Assembly: GCA_938045195.1 (NCBI GenBank)
Contig: CALINC010000154.1
Span: forward strand, 1-42,554
Reading direction: 5' to 3'
Origin: an uncultured Treponema sp.
GTDB lineage: Bacteria > Spirochaetota > Spirochaetia > Treponematales > Treponemataceae
DNA: 42,554 nt
Part shown: positions 1 to 10,060 of the stretch, piece after piece
Numbering within the stretch: position 1 is the stretch's first letter
Layout: each line of letters begins with the position of its first letter
Translations under genes and position numbers: made by a program
The notes under the pieces: generated by a model
What the model saw: the letters and a program-made list of their open reading frames with translations, nothing else
Database searches by the model: none
Told to the model about the DNA's origin: nothing

Positions 1-108
1 GACGCAGAGCGTACGTTGCGCAGCAACAGGGTATTAAACCCTCCGCACGAATAAACCCATTTGTAACTATGCGGTTGGGATAATGTATTTCAACTTCCTA
101 ATTCTTAA
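1..108. other. Intergenic tail with short hairpins
   Basis: No coding region is supported here. Two small back-to-back hairpins are visible: GTTGC/GCAAC around 15-27, and GGGT/ACCC around 29-41. They lie downstream of the stop codon of the minus-strand activator gene. Neither has a clear T-run on the minus strand, so I do not call a terminator. They could be the edge of a palindromic repeat that continues outside the window. Confidence 0.4.
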
Positions 109-3100
109 TCATTTCTCATCCGGATGTTTGCCCGGTCTTGCATTTGCAAGAAGCAGTTTTAAACGGTTAAGCTGGTTTACCTCGCTTGCGCCCGGGTCAA
201 AATCGATGGCGGAAATATTTGCTTCGGGGTACCTTCGGCGCAGTTCTTTTATCATTCCTTTTCCGGTTACATGATTGGGAAGACAGGCAAAGGGTTGAAT
301 GCAGGCAATGTTCGGAACGCCCGAATGAATCAGCTCAATCATTTCAGCCGTTAAAAACCAGCCTTCTCCCGTTATATTTCCGAGCTGTACAATTCCGTCT
401 ACCGATTCCGCCAAATTGTAAATGGTCTCTTGGGGAATAAAGCGGCGGCTCTTCATAAGAGCCTCTTTTATCGGCTTTCTATATTCTTCCAAAAGCCAAA
501 TAACAAACTTTGACATAAACCGCTTGCTTTTTGAGGCTTCAATATATGTGTTAGTATAAATTCTGCACATTGAAGAATATAAAAAAAAGTCAAGTAAATC
601 CGGGACAAAGCATTCTGCTCCCTCCCGCTCTATTGTGTCGACAATATCATTATTTGCAGCCGGATGAAATTTTACGAGAATCTCCCCGACGACTCCGACG
701 CGCGGCTTTCGTATGTTTCTTAATGGAAGAGAATCAAAATCGGCCACAATATCGCTTATTAACTTTCGGTATGTGCTTGTGTTCATATCCTTTAATTTTT
801 CTTTTATTAAAACCGAATATTTTTTATACAACTCATTTGCGGAATTAACCGTTTTTTCATAGGGGCGGGTTCGGTATAGTACCTTCATCAAGAGGTCTCC
901 TAAACACATTGCACGTGCAACACGATGCAAAAGGGAAAACCTGAGTTTAAATCCGGGATTTTTTTCTATAGATTGAGCACTAATTCCGATAACGGGAATA
1001 AAACCGAAACCTGCGTCGATCAATGCTCTTCTGATAAATCCGATGTAGTTGGTTGCTCTACAGCCGCCGCCTGTTTGTGTAATAGCTAAAGCCGTCGCGG
1101 ATAAATCGTATCTTCCCGACTTTAATGCGGCTATCATTTGCCCCGCCACAATTATTGCCGGATAGCAGGCATCGTTATTTACATATTTTAAGCCGTATTC
1201 GATTGCGGTTTTATCCGTTTCGGCAAGTATTTCAAAATTATAACCTGAATAAGAAATTGCGGCACCCACTAAATCAAAATGAATCGGAGACATTTGCGGT
1301 GCTAAAATAGTGTACCGTTTTTGCATCTCTTTTGAAAATATAATCCGTTTAAATGCAGCACTTTTTTTTACAATTTGAGTTTTATTTCTTTCCCGTTCTT
1401 GTACTGCCGCCAAAAGACTGCGAACCCTTATTCTTACCGCTCCCAAATTTGAACCCTCGTCTATTTTAAGCAGCGTGTACATTTTCCCTTTTGCTTCGGT
1501 TATTTCTTGTACTTGGTCGGCGGTTACCGCATCCAAGCCGCAGCCGAAACTGGTCAGCTGAATAAATTCCAAATTGTTTTTTCCGCAGGCAAATTGGGCA
1601 GCTCGGTATAATCGGTTGTGGTATGACCACTGGTCTACCACCCGTAAGGGGCGTTCAATTTTTCCAAGATGCGCAACAGAGTCTTCCGTTAAGACGGCAA
1701 GATTTAAACCTTGCAGCATTTCAGGAATTCCGTGGTTAATTTCGGGATCGATATGATAGGGTCTTCCTGCTAAAACTATTCCCTTTAAATTTTTTTCTTC
1801 CATGAGTTTGAGAACAGCTTCACCCTTTGCTTCGGTTTCAGCCTTAAAATTTTCCTGTTCCAGCCATGCTTTTTCTACGGCTTGTTTTATTTCCTTTTTA
1901 GTTATATTGAAAGGCTGTGCCAATTCTTCAAAAAGCCGTTCGTGGAGTCTGTTTTTATTATAGTACGGCAAAAACGGGTTAAGATATAGAATTGAAGCGT
2001 CTTGCCGTAAAATGTCAATGTTATTTTTAAGCACTTCGGGATAGCTTGTTACAATCGGGCAGTTATAGTGATTCCCCGCTCCTATATCTTCTTTTTTTTC
2101 ATAAGGAATACAAGGATAAAAGATTGTTTTTATTCCGGCTTTTAAAAGCATTTCAATATGCCCATGCGAAATCTTTGCAGGATAGCAAACCGATTCCGAC
2201 GGAATTGACTCTAAACCTGCTTCGTAAATTTTCCGTCCGGAGCGGGGCGAGAGTTTTACCGAAAAACCGAGTGCCGTAAAAAAGGTAAACCAAAAAGGAT
2301 AATTTTCATATATGTTTAATACTCTGGGGATTCCGATTTCTCCTCGCGGAGCATTTTCTTTTTTAAGCGGTTTATATGAAAAAAGCCGCCGGTACTTCCA
2401 TTCAAAAAGATTCGGAATTTCTTCTTTTAATTTTTTTTCATTCGTTGAGCATGTTGTATAGCTCTCTTTCAATTCAGCTCCCCGTTCGCAGCGGTTGCCG
2501 GTTATAAAGTGCCGTATTTCTCCGCCTGAATCAAATGAGTTGACGGTTAAAAGGCAGTTGTTTGCACATTTTCCGCACCGTAATAATTCTACGCGTACTT
2601 GCAATTTTTCGAGTTGTGAAAGCGAGGAAAGCCCTGATTGTATGAGCGGCTTGTTTTTAGCATCCGTATCAGTACCTGTTTTTTCTATGAGGTTTGTCCA
2701 TTGGTCTCTTGCAATAAGAGCCGCTCCATAAGCTCCCATTAAGCCTGCAATATCGGGACGGACAGCCTGCTTGCCCGAAACCAGTTCAAATGCCCGCAAG
2801 ACTGCATCGTTATTAAAAGTGCCGCCCTGCACGATTATTCTTTCGCCTATTGCCGAAGCGTCCCTTAATTTTATTACTTTGAATAAGGCATTTTTTATAA
2901 CGGAATATGAAAGCCCTGCAGAAATATCTCCTACGGACGCTCCCTCTTTTTGGGCTTGTTTGACACGGCTATTCATAAAAACCGTACAGCGGCTGCCTAA
3001 GTCTACCGGTTTGGGAGCGAGCAATGCTTTGTTTGAAAATTCTTGAATGCTCATACCGAGCGAGCGGGCAAAGTTATCTAAAAAGCTGCCGCAGCCTGAA

Positions 3101-4611
3101 GAACAGGCTTCATTTAATTGAATTGAGGTGATTACGCCGTTTTTCATTCTAAGGCACTTCATATCTTGCCCGCCGATATCCAGCAAAAAGTCTACGCCGG
3201 GTAAAAAGAATTCGGCAGCACGGTAGTGGGCAATCGTTTCAACTTCGCCGGCATCGACTCCGAGAGCCGCTTTAAAAAGACCTTCGCCGTAACCGGTTGA
3301 AACGGAACGTGCAATGTATGCTTTTTCAGGTAAAATTTTATATAATTGCTTTAGCATTTTTACAGCGAGTTCTACCGGATTGCCGGCATTTGAATCGTAA
3401 AACCGCCATAATATTTTGCCTTTTTTATCTATTAAAACGGCCTTTGTGGTAGTAGAGCCTGCGTCCAGCCCTAAGAAAATTTCACCTGAACATGAATAGA
3501 TGTCGCCTGATGCAGCCATTTCAGCAGCGTGCCGTATTCTAAAATTTTCAAGCTCCGATTCATTATTAAAAAGAGGGCTTAGCCGCTGAATTTCCGGCAT
3601 TTCGGAAAAAGCAATTTTGTATAAATCTTTTTTGAATTTTTTGAGCGGCACTGAATGCTGCTTTGCTTCCGGTTGATATTGATTTTTTACAAAATTCTGA
3701 GGTCTTTTTTTTATAAGCCCGTATTTAAAAGCCGTGTGTTTTTTAAAAGCGGTTTTTTGCAATTCCTGTTCCAATGTGCCGCCGGATGTATTAAAGTCTT
3801 GCGGCTGCTGAGCGGTACTGCACAAGGCAGCACCGAGAGCAACAAATAATTCCGAATTTTCGGGAGCAATTATGTCCGTATCCTGTAACTCAAGCGTAAC
3901 AATAAAACGGTGCCGCAGCTGGTCTAAAAAATGTAAAGGGCCGCCCAAAAAAGCGACGGTACCCCGTATGGGCTTCCCGCAGGCAAGTCCCGAAATGGTT
4001 TGACTGACTACTGCTTGAAAAATACTTGCGGCAATGTCTTCCCGTCTTGCCCCTTCGTTTATGAGCGGCTGAATATCGGTTTTAGCAAATACTCCGCAGC
4101 GGGCTGCAATGGGATAAATGGTAGAAGCGGTTTTTGCAAGCGCATTTAAGCCTGATGCATCGGTTTCTAAAAGGGCTGCCATTTGGTCTATAAAAGCCCC
4201 TGTACCGCCGGCACAAGTTCCATTCATTCTTTGTTCAATATTTGAATTTTCAAAATAGGTTATTTTTGCATCTTCTCCGCCCAGCTCTATTACCACATCG
4301 GTTTGCGGAATAATTTTGCGGACGGCTGCGGTTGAAGCAATGACTTCCTGAATAAAAGGAATGTTGAGCCAGTGAGAAACCGATAAGCCGCCTGATCCGG
4401 TAACCGTTATTAAAAGGGAAACTTCTTCTCCATAATCTTTTTCAATTTTAGAAAGTGCTTTTTCGCATACCGAAATTATCGTGGAGCGGATGTCGGCACG
4501 GTGCCGTTCATACTTGCTGAAAATAATTATATCGCTTGCATCCAATACGGCGGCTTTAACCGTTGTAGACCCGACATCAATGCCAAGCCTTAAAGATACC
4601 TGTTTAAACAT
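109..4611 (-). CDS. 2-hydroxyacyl-CoA dehydratase activator, double ASKHA ATPase fused to DUF2229
   Basis: This 1500-residue protein belongs to the CoA-substrate-specific activase family (BadF/BcrA/HgdC type). These ATPases inject low-potential electrons into (R)-2-hydroxyacyl-CoA dehydratases and related reductases. Two ATPase modules are visible: LGIDVGSTTVKAAVLD near residue 8 and LGLDAGSTTTKAVLID near residue 378. Each carries cysteines of the family's cluster-binding type (NGTCAGGTGAF plus ARCGVF; NEACSSGCGSF plus SRCTVF). A Cys-rich stretch around residue 690-730 and a DUF2229/HgdB-like C-terminal half (IPSESVCYPAKISHGH and beyond) follow. The long fused architecture is typical of anaerobes including Treponema. 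The physiological partner is not in the window, so the substrate is unknown. The ATG at 4611 gives the complete first ATPase motif, although no good Shine-Dalgarno is visible. The cytoplasmic location is inferred. Confidence 0.9.
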   Translation of the reverse strand: MFKQVSLRLGIDVGSTTVKAAVLDASDIIIFSKYERHRADIRSTIISVCEKALSKIEKDYGEEVSLLITVTGSGGLSVSHWLNIPFIQEVIASTAAVRKIIPQTDVVIELGGEDAKITYFENSNIEQRMNGTCAGGTGAFIDQMAALLETDASGLNALAKTASTIYPIAARCGVFAKTDIQPLINEGARREDIAASIFQAVVSQTISGLACGKPIRGTVAFLGGPLHFLDQLRHRFIVTLELQDTDIIAPENSELFVALGAALCSTAQQPQDFNTSGGTLEQELQKTAFKKHTAFKYGLIKKRPQNFVKNQYQPEAKQHSVPLKKFKKDLYKIAFSEMPEIQRLSPLFNNESELENFRIRHAAEMAASGDIYSCSGEIFLGLDAGSTTTKAVLIDKKGKILWRFYDSNAGNPVELAVKMLKQLYKILPEKAYIARSVSTGYGEGLFKAALGVDAGEVETIAHYRAAEFFLPGVDFLLDIGGQDMKCLRMKNGVITSIQLNEACSSGCGSFLDNFARSLGMSIQEFSNKALLAPKPVDLGSRCTVFMNSRVKQAQKEGASVGDISAGLSYSVIKNALFKVIKLRDASAIGERIIVQGGTFNNDAVLRAFELVSGKQAVRPDIAGLMGAYGAALIARDQWTNLIEKTGTDTDAKNKPLIQSGLSSLSQLEKLQVRVELLRCGKCANNCLLTVNSFDSGGEIRHFITGNRCERGAELKESYTTCSTNEKKLKEEIPNLFEWKYRRLFSYKPLKKENAPRGEIGIPRVLNIYENYPFWFTFFTALGFSVKLSPRSGRKIYEAGLESIPSESVCYPAKISHGHIEMLLKAGIKTIFYPCIPYEKKEDIGAGNHYNCPIVTSYPEVLKNNIDILRQDASILYLNPFLPYYNKNRLHERLFEELAQPFNITKKEIKQAVEKAWLEQENFKAETEAKGEAVLKLMEEKNLKGIVLAGRPYHIDPEINHGIPEMLQGLNLAVLTEDSVAHLGKIERPLRVVDQWSYHNRLYRAAQFACGKNNLEFIQLTSFGCGLDAVTADQVQEITEAKGKMYTLLKIDEGSNLGAVRIRVRSLLAAVQERERNKTQIVKKSAAFKRIIFSKEMQKRYTILAPQMSPIHFDLVGAAISYSGYNFEILAETDKTAIEYGLKYVNNDACYPAIIVAGQMIAALKSGRYDLSATALAITQTGGGCRATNYIGFIRRALIDAGFGFIPVIGISAQSIEKNPGFKLRFSLLHRVARAMCLGDLLMKVLYRTRPYEKTVNSANELYKKYSVLIKEKLKDMNTSTYRKLISDIVADFDSLPLRNIRKPRVGVVGEILVKFHPAANNDIVDTIEREGAECFVPDLLDFFLYSSMCRIYTNTYIEASKSKRFMSKFVIWLLEEYRKPIKEALMKSRRFIPQETIYNLAESVDGIVQLGNITGEGWFLTAEMIELIHSGVPNIACIQPFACLPNHVTGKGMIKELRRRYPEANISAIDFDPGASEVNQLNRLKLLLANARPGKHPDEK

Positions 4612-4663
4612 AGGGGCTTAATTTATCATTTTATGGGTAAAAAAACAATCGGCTTAGCATATC

Positions 4664-4692
4664 TTGCCTTAAATTTAAAAAGTGAGTATACT
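4664..4692 (+). promoter_or_regulatory. Sigma70-type promoter for the aminopeptidase
   Basis: TTGCCT at 4664-4669 and TATACT at 4687-4692 are separated by exactly 17 bases. They lie 34 bases upstream of the aminopeptidase start at 4727. A GGAG ribosome site follows at 4718-4721. Confidence 0.6.
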
Positions 4693-4726
4693 CTTACCTG
4701 TAAAATAATTTTATCTTGGAGTGATT

Positions 4727-6484
4727 ATGACTATAAATGAAAGAATTGCCGCCTTACGGCAAAAGATGGAAGCTCATGCGTTAAGTGCTTATTTGGTACC
4801 TTCTTCCGACCCGCATCAAAGCGAATACTTGCCGGAAAACTACAAAACCAGAGCCTATATTTCCGGTTTCACCGGTTCTGCAGGAACTGTTGTTGTAACA
4901 AAAACAAAAGCGGTTTTGTGGACGGATGGACGTTATTTTTTACAAGCTGAAAAACAGCTTGCAGGTTCGGAGGTAGAGCTTTATAAAATGGGCGAACCGA
5001 ATGTTCCTACCGTAAATGAATTTTTGCGGGCAGAACTAAAAGATAATGAAAAACTCGGAATGGACGGAAAAGTAGTTGCCCTAAAAACTTATACTGCTAT
5101 GAAAACCGAATTGGACGGCATTGAACTTGTTACAAGCGTAGATTTAATAGGTGAAATTTGGACTGATAGACCTGCCCCCGTTTTAAGCAAGGCTTTTATA
5201 CATGATGAAAAATATACGGGAAAAAGTGCAAAAGAAAAAATTGCCGAAGTCCGCAATATGCTTGTTTCTAAAAAGTGTACTGCAACTGTAATAGGTGCCT
5301 TGGAAGATATTTGCTATTTGTTTAATATTCGCGGAAATGATGTAGAGTGTAATCCCGTTGTAACCGCATATTCTATAATTGACGAAAAGAATGCCGTGCT
5401 ATTTATTTCCGAAAAGCAGCTTACTACCGAAGTTACGGAATTCTTAAATTCGCAAGGCATTCAAATTAAAGATTATGATGCCGTTTTTGAAGAAGCTGCA
5501 AAACTTACGGGGAAAGTTTACCTTGATCCTGTAAGAACAAATGTTTTCCTGTACGGTAAAATTAAGGCTGCCGTTGAACAAGGCTTAAACTTTAGTTCTT
5601 CTTTAAAAGCCGTAAAAAATGAAGTTGAACTTAAAAACTTCGATGATGCAATGGAAAAAGACGGTGCCGCAATGGTAAAAATTTTAAAATGGGTTGAAGA
5701 ACATGCGGATAAGGGTGTTAGCGAGTGGGATGTCAGTGAGCAGCTTTTAAAATTCCGTGCGGAAGGTAAAGATTTTATCGAAACAAGTTTTGAAACAATT
5801 GCAGGCTACGGTTCCAATGGGGCGATTATCCATTATGCACCGGCAAAGGAAACCGCTGCAAAGCTGCAACCCAAAAGTTTTCTCCTTTTGGACAGCGGCG
5901 GTCATTATATAAACGGTACCACTGATATTACACGTACAATTCCGCTGGGTACGCTTACTGATGAAGAAAAAGAAAATTATACGCTTGTTTTAAAATCGCA
6001 TATTAATTTGGCTCGTGCTAAATTTAAGGCGGGAACTACAGGTTTTGCTCTTGACACACTTGCCCGTTCTCCTATTTGGGCTGCCGGAAAAGAATATAAC
6101 CACGGCACGGGACATGGGGTAGGGTATGTTCTTACCGTTCATGAGGGGCCTCAATCCATTTCGGGAAGATATGTTGATGCCCCTATGCAGCTGGGAATGG
6201 TTACTTCAAATGAGCCGGGTTTGTATATTGCGGGAAGCCACGGTATTAGAATTGAAAGCCTTGTTGTTGTTGAAAAATTTAAAGAAACCGGCTTCGGCAA
6301 ATTTTATCAATTTAGAACAATAACGCTTTGCCCGATTGATACCCGCCCCATAGTGCGCAGCCTTTTATCACAAGAAGAAATAGACTGGCTTAATGAATAT
6401 CACAAGGAAACAAGAGAGCGGCTTTTGCCTTATTTGGATAGTGTACATCAGGAATTCTTAAAAGAAAAGACAAAGGCAATATAA
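4727..6484 (+). CDS. Xaa-Pro aminopeptidase (M24B family)
   Basis: This cytoplasmic metallopeptidase removes N-terminal residues that precede proline, which suits an organism living on peptides. The protein has two creatinase-like N-terminal domains. These are followed by a C-terminal pita-bread catalytic domain with the expected dinuclear-metal ligands: aspartates in LLLDSGGHYINGTTDITRT, histidine in HGTGHGVGYVLTVHEGP, and glutamates in TSNEPGLYI and IRIESLVVV. About 585 residues matches the three-domain long form of the family. A GTG at 4721 lies in frame, but it falls on the GGAG ribosome site. The ATG at 4727 with 5-base spacing is therefore the better start. The gene is monocistronic, with its own promoter and a strong downstream terminator. 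Confidence 0.93.
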   Translation: MTINERIAALRQKMEAHALSAYLVPSSDPHQSEYLPENYKTRAYISGFTGSAGTVVVTKTKAVLWTDGRYFLQAEKQLAGSEVELYKMGEPNVPTVNEFLRAELKDNEKLGMDGKVVALKTYTAMKTELDGIELVTSVDLIGEIWTDRPAPVLSKAFIHDEKYTGKSAKEKIAEVRNMLVSKKCTATVIGALEDICYLFNIRGNDVECNPVVTAYSIIDEKNAVLFISEKQLTTEVTEFLNSQGIQIKDYDAVFEEAAKLTGKVYLDPVRTNVFLYGKIKAAVEQGLNFSSSLKAVKNEVELKNFDDAMEKDGAAMVKILKWVEEHADKGVSEWDVSEQLLKFRAEGKDFIETSFETIAGYGSNGAIIHYAPAKETAAKLQPKSFLLLDSGGHYINGTTDITRTIPLGTLTDEEKENYTLVLKSHINLARAKFKAGTTGFALDTLARSPIWAAGKEYNHGTGHGVGYVLTVHEGPQSISGRYVDAPMQLGMVTSNEPGLYIAGSHGIRIESLVVVEKFKETGFGKFYQFRTITLCPIDTRPIVRSLLSQEEIDWLNEYHKETRERLLPYLDSVHQEFLKEKTKAI

Positions 6485-6493
6485 TACATCAGC

Positions 6494-6530
6494 TTACCGC
6501 CTTTTTTTAAGGCGGTAATTTTTTCTTTTT
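6494..6530 (+). terminator. Rho-independent terminator after the aminopeptidase gene
   Basis: The 8-bp stem TTACCGCC/GGCGGTAA (6494-6501, 6511-6518) is followed by a T-rich run to 6530. The run reaches the stop codon of the converging glmS gene. Confidence 0.85.
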
Positions 6531-8376
6531 ATTCTACGGTAACGGATTTTGCCAAATTCCGGGGTTTGTCTACATCGGTTCCGCATTCAAGGGCGGTGTG
6601 ATATGCCAACAGCTGAACCGGAATTGCAAAAACTATGGGGGTTAAAAAGCCGCACTTATTTTCAATTTTAATTACACTCATATTTTCGGAATTTTCCAGA
6701 GGGCTATCCGTATCGGTAAAGACAATGAGTTTGCCGTTTCGTGCAGCTGCTTCCTGCATATTCGACTTAACCTTTTCAAAAAGATTATTTGAAGGTGCTA
6801 TTACGCATACGGGCATATTCTCATCAACAAGAGCAAGCGGTCCGTGTTTTAATTCACCGCCCGGATAGCCTTCCGCATGGATATAGCTTATTTCTTTTAA
6901 TTTTAATGCGGCTTCTAAGGCAAGCGGATATTCCGTGCCGCGTGCAAAATACAAAACGCTTTTAGCCTTTGAAAGTTTTTTTGCAATCATTTTAATATGA
7001 GGTTCGCAATTTAGTGCAAACCGTATCGAATCGGGTAATTTTTGTATTTCATCCTTATACTCTTTTAATTTTTCTTGTTTAACAGTACTGCGGCATATTG
7101 CAATGCTTACCGCCAAAGAAAAAAGAACTGCAAGCTGGGTTGTAAAAGCCTTTGTTGAGGCGACGCCTACTTCGGTGCCTGCCTTTGTATAAAAAACAAG
7201 TTCGCTTTCGCGGGGCAAACTGCTTTCCGGTACATTACAAATTGAAAGCGAGTGCTTTGCTCCGAGTTTTTTTGCATGTTTTAGTGCTTCCATTGTGTCA
7301 AGTGTTTCTCCGGATTGAGAAATTGTTATTATCAGCGAGTTTTCCTTTGTTACGGAATTTCTATAACGGAATTCACTTGCGGTTTCTACACTACATGGAA
7401 TTTTTGCAATGTCTTCAATCCAATATTTTGCCGTAAGCCCAGCATGGTAAGAAGTTCCGCAGGCAAGTATCTTAACATCTGAAATTGCTTTAAAGATAGA
7501 TAAGGCGTTTTTGCCGAACAATTCAGAAGCGAAATCTTTTTTTACTATTGCTTCGATAGTTTTTTGCACCGCCTCAGGCTGCTCGTAAATTTCTTTTTGC
7601 ATATAGTGATTAAAGCCGTTTAAGCTAAAAGAATCGGAGGTAATGCCTGAAATGTGTATTTCCCGTTTTACCGGTTTGCCGGCTTTATCCGTAATTTCAA
7701 TCAGTTTTCCGTCTTTAAAAAAAGCGGAATCTCCGTCTTCCAAAAAAATTATATTTTGAGTAAAACCTGCAAGTGCTGATGCGTCTGAAGCTATAAAAAC
7801 TTCATCTTTGCCTATTCCGGCTAAAAGCGGGCAGCCCATTCTGGAGGCGACCAGTTCATCGGGTTTGTCGGCAGCGATGACACCTATGGCATAACTGCCG
7901 CGTAAGCGCGAACAGGCTTTTTTAACCGCTTCAAAAAGATCGGCAGTATTTTTATATTCCATATAAATTGCATGTGCAATAACTTCCGTATCTGTTTCGG
8001 ATTCAAATATGCAGTTTAAATCTTTAAGGCGTTTTTTCTCTTCTTCATAATTTTCTATAATACCGTTATGTACAACGGCAATAGCGGTGTTTAAATCGCC
8101 TGCAATATGCGGATGTGCATTTTTTTCGGTTACGCCGCCGTGTGTTGCCCACCTTGTGTGCCCTATACCGGTTTTGCCCGAAAGTTTTTCAGACTCGGCT
8201 GCGGCTTTCATATTTGAAACCCGCCCTATGCGTCTTACTCTTTTTAGTAAATTATGCTCATCGATTACGGCAATTCCTGAAGAATCGTAACCTCTATATT
8301 CAAGTCTTTCTAGACCCTGAGTTAAAAAATCCGTTATATCGTTGTTTTTTCTTATTCCGCCTACAATTCCGCACAT
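6529..8376 (-). CDS. glmS: Glutamine-fructose-6-phosphate aminotransferase (isomerizing)
   Basis: GlmS converts fructose-6-phosphate plus glutamine to glucosamine-6-phosphate, the first step towards UDP-GlcNAc for peptidoglycan. An open frame extends 13 codons upstream, but the ATG at 8376 gives MCGIVGGI. The Cys after Met is the N-terminal nucleophile of class II glutamine amidotransferases, so this start is required. An AGGGG-type ribosome site precedes it. The amidotransferase domain (GHTRWATHG, HNGIIENY) covers about residues 2-220. Two SIS isomerase domains follow (ACGTSYHAG, SQSGETLDT, and EGYPGGELKHGPLALV). The C-terminus DVDKPRNLAKSVTVE is canonical. The 615-residue length is normal. 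I saw no convincing glmS ribozyme core in the short upstream gap. Confidence 0.97.
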   Translation of the reverse strand: MCGIVGGIRKNNDITDFLTQGLERLEYRGYDSSGIAVIDEHNLLKRVRRIGRVSNMKAAAESEKLSGKTGIGHTRWATHGGVTEKNAHPHIAGDLNTAIAVVHNGIIENYEEEKKRLKDLNCIFESETDTEVIAHAIYMEYKNTADLFEAVKKACSRLRGSYAIGVIAADKPDELVASRMGCPLLAGIGKDEVFIASDASALAGFTQNIIFLEDGDSAFFKDGKLIEITDKAGKPVKREIHISGITSDSFSLNGFNHYMQKEIYEQPEAVQKTIEAIVKKDFASELFGKNALSIFKAISDVKILACGTSYHAGLTAKYWIEDIAKIPCSVETASEFRYRNSVTKENSLIITISQSGETLDTMEALKHAKKLGAKHSLSICNVPESSLPRESELVFYTKAGTEVGVASTKAFTTQLAVLFSLAVSIAICRSTVKQEKLKEYKDEIQKLPDSIRFALNCEPHIKMIAKKLSKAKSVLYFARGTEYPLALEAALKLKEISYIHAEGYPGGELKHGPLALVDENMPVCVIAPSNNLFEKVKSNMQEAAARNGKLIVFTDTDSPLENSENMSVIKIENKCGFLTPIVFAIPVQLLAYHTALECGTDVDKPRNLAKSVTVE

Positions 8377-8440
8377 ATAAGAAGCCCCTGCCTTAATAAA
8401 AAATAGAAAATACAAAAAGTAACAAATTTTTCTTAAATAA

Positions 8441-8460
8441 TGAGAAAAATGAGAAAAATG
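8441..8460. repeat. Short AT-rich direct repeat in the glmS/dpp divergent spacer
   Basis: The unit TGAGAAAAA occurs twice in tandem (10-base period) between the divergent glmS and peptide-binding-protein genes. It is immediately upstream of the importer promoter. It could be low-complexity DNA or a regulator site. Confidence 0.4.
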
Positions 8461-8467
8461 CGTCTAC

Positions 8468-8496
8468 TTGACATATTAAAAATTTAGCGGTACAAT
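8468..8496 (+). promoter_or_regulatory. Consensus promoter of the peptide importer operon
   Basis: TTGACA at 8468-8473 and TACAAT at 8491-8496 are 17 bases apart, close to the sigma70 consensus. An AGGAGGTG ribosome site (8514-8521) and the ATG at 8528 follow. The operon is probably strongly expressed. Confidence 0.8.
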
Positions 8497-8527
8497 AGCC
8501 GTTATAAACACTTAGGAGGTGTAGATA

Positions 8528-10060
8528 ATGAAAAAACTCTGTGTTTTTATTGTATTAATGATACTTTCCGTATCGTTAATTGTTTCTTGCAGCGGCGGCG
8601 GAGCTGAGGATATCCGTTCTCAAACTTTGATTGTTGCAATGGGAAGCGATGCCATTACTATGGATCCTTCTGCACAAAACGATGCGTATTCTGCAAATGC
8701 AATGCTTCAAATGTATGAGGGCTTAATAGCAATTACTCCCGATAATGAAGTGGTTCCCGCTTTGGCTGAAAGGTATGAAATTTCTCCCAACGGAATGGAA
8801 TATACTTTTTATTTGAAAAAAGATGTAAAATTCCATAACGGTGAAATTCTTACTGCCGATGATGTCGTGTTCAGTTTTAAGAGAGCCTGCGTTTCGCCTG
8901 CAGTAGCTCATATTTTTTCCGACATTGATCCGGATACAATTAGGGCTGTAGACCCGCTAAAAGTTTCGTTTAAAATGAAAGCTCCGTATGCAGGTATTTT
9001 GACGGCGTTGTGCCATTCTTCAGCGCATATCGTAAATAAAAAAGCCGTAGAGGAAGCCGGCGAACAATACTCCCGCAAGCCTATCGGAACAGGCCCTTAT
9101 AAATTTGTAAGTCATACTAAGTCCGATAAAATTAAGTTTGAGCGTTTTGAAGAATTCCATGGTGAAAAACCCTATTATAAATATTTGGAATTTAAGATTA
9201 TCCCCGAACCGACAAATAGAATTATTGAGCTTGAATCCGGAGGAGCAGACATTATTTATGACGTTTCTTCCAATGATTTGGATAGATTTAAGGGAAATAA
9301 TGACATTAAACTTATCAGGATTTATGACTATATGACACAATATATGGGTATGAATTGTGAAAAAGCCCCGCTGAATGATATCCGCGTACGTCAGGCAGTA
9401 GCATGCGCCATTGATACCGACCAAATTGTAAAAGCCGTATGGAAAGGTTTGGGTAGAACTGCATCAGGGCCTTATGCTCCGTCAATCAAATATTCTATTG
9501 CAAATAAGGGTAAACCGATTGCAAGAGATGTTGAAAAGGCAAAGCAGCTTTTAAAAGAAGCCGGTTATGAGGGCGGGTTAAAACTGAGACTTTCAACAAA
9601 TGAAAGGTCTGAACGTATTGATATGGCTGTTATAATGAAAGAACAGTTTAAAGATGTGGGTATAGATCTTTCAATCGAAGTTTTGGAATGGAGTAAATAT
9701 ATCGAAATGCTGGAAAAAGGTGAACAGCAATTGTTTGAAATAGGCTGGTCATCGGATACTCCCGACCCTGATATGGTTGTATATCCCTGTTTCCATTCAC
9801 TTTCAAAAGGACCCGGCGGAAACTATGTATTTCTTTCGGATAAAGAACTTGACGAACTTATCATTCAAGGACGGCGCGTTCTTGAAGGTCCCGAAAGAGC
9901 TGAGGTTTATAGGAAAATTCAAGAAAGAATTATGGCTTTGACTCCTGCCGTTTTCCAATATAACGGTGAACAGGCTGCCGGTATTAAAAGTTCTTTGACA
10001 GGTTTACGCTTATCACCATTAGGGCATCACTTTTTAGGTAATGTAAAACCGGTTAAATAA
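8528..10060 (+). CDS. Peptide ABC transporter substrate-binding lipoprotein
   Basis: This is a family 5 extracellular solute-binding protein (DppA/OppA type) that captures peptides for the importer encoded just downstream. A lipoprotein signal ends in the lipobox LIVSC, giving lipidated Cys21. The mature protein has the SBP_bac_5 layout, including YTFYLKKDVKFHNGEILTAD near residue 95, RKPIGTGPYKF near 183, and NDIRVRQAVACAIDTD near 280. The 510-residue length is typical. It has a consensus promoter and a strong ribosome site. The 150-base hairpin-rich spacer before the permease genes probably makes this component more abundant than the rest of the system. Substrate class (di- versus oligopeptide) cannot be read from sequence. 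Confidence 0.92.
   Translation: MKKLCVFIVLMILSVSLIVSCSGGGAEDIRSQTLIVAMGSDAITMDPSAQNDAYSANAMLQMYEGLIAITPDNEVVPALAERYEISPNGMEYTFYLKKDVKFHNGEILTADDVVFSFKRACVSPAVAHIFSDIDPDTIRAVDPLKVSFKMKAPYAGILTALCHSSAHIVNKKAVEEAGEQYSRKPIGTGPYKFVSHTKSDKIKFERFEEFHGEKPYYKYLEFKIIPEPTNRIIELESGGADIIYDVSSNDLDRFKGNNDIKLIRIYDYMTQYMGMNCEKAPLNDIRVRQAVACAIDTDQIVKAVWKGLGRTASGPYAPSIKYSIANKGKPIARDVEKAKQLLKEAGYEGGLKLRLSTNERSERIDMAVIMKEQFKDVGIDLSIEVLEWSKYIEMLEKGEQQLFEIGWSSDTPDPDMVVYPCFHSLSKGPGGNYVFLSDKELDELIIQGRRVLEGPERAEVYRKIQERIMALTPAVFQYNGEQAAGIKSSLTGLRLSPLGHHFLGNVKPVK

Noticed and set aside
109..111. UGA stop of the activator gene as a possible Sec codon
   Set aside because: The frame after it reaches a stop quickly, with no conserved-looking residues and no suitable hairpin.
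8377..8527. glmS ribozyme or riboswitch in the glmS leader
   Set aside because: The leader is short and AT-rich. I could find no pseudoknot core or conserved glmS ribozyme segments.
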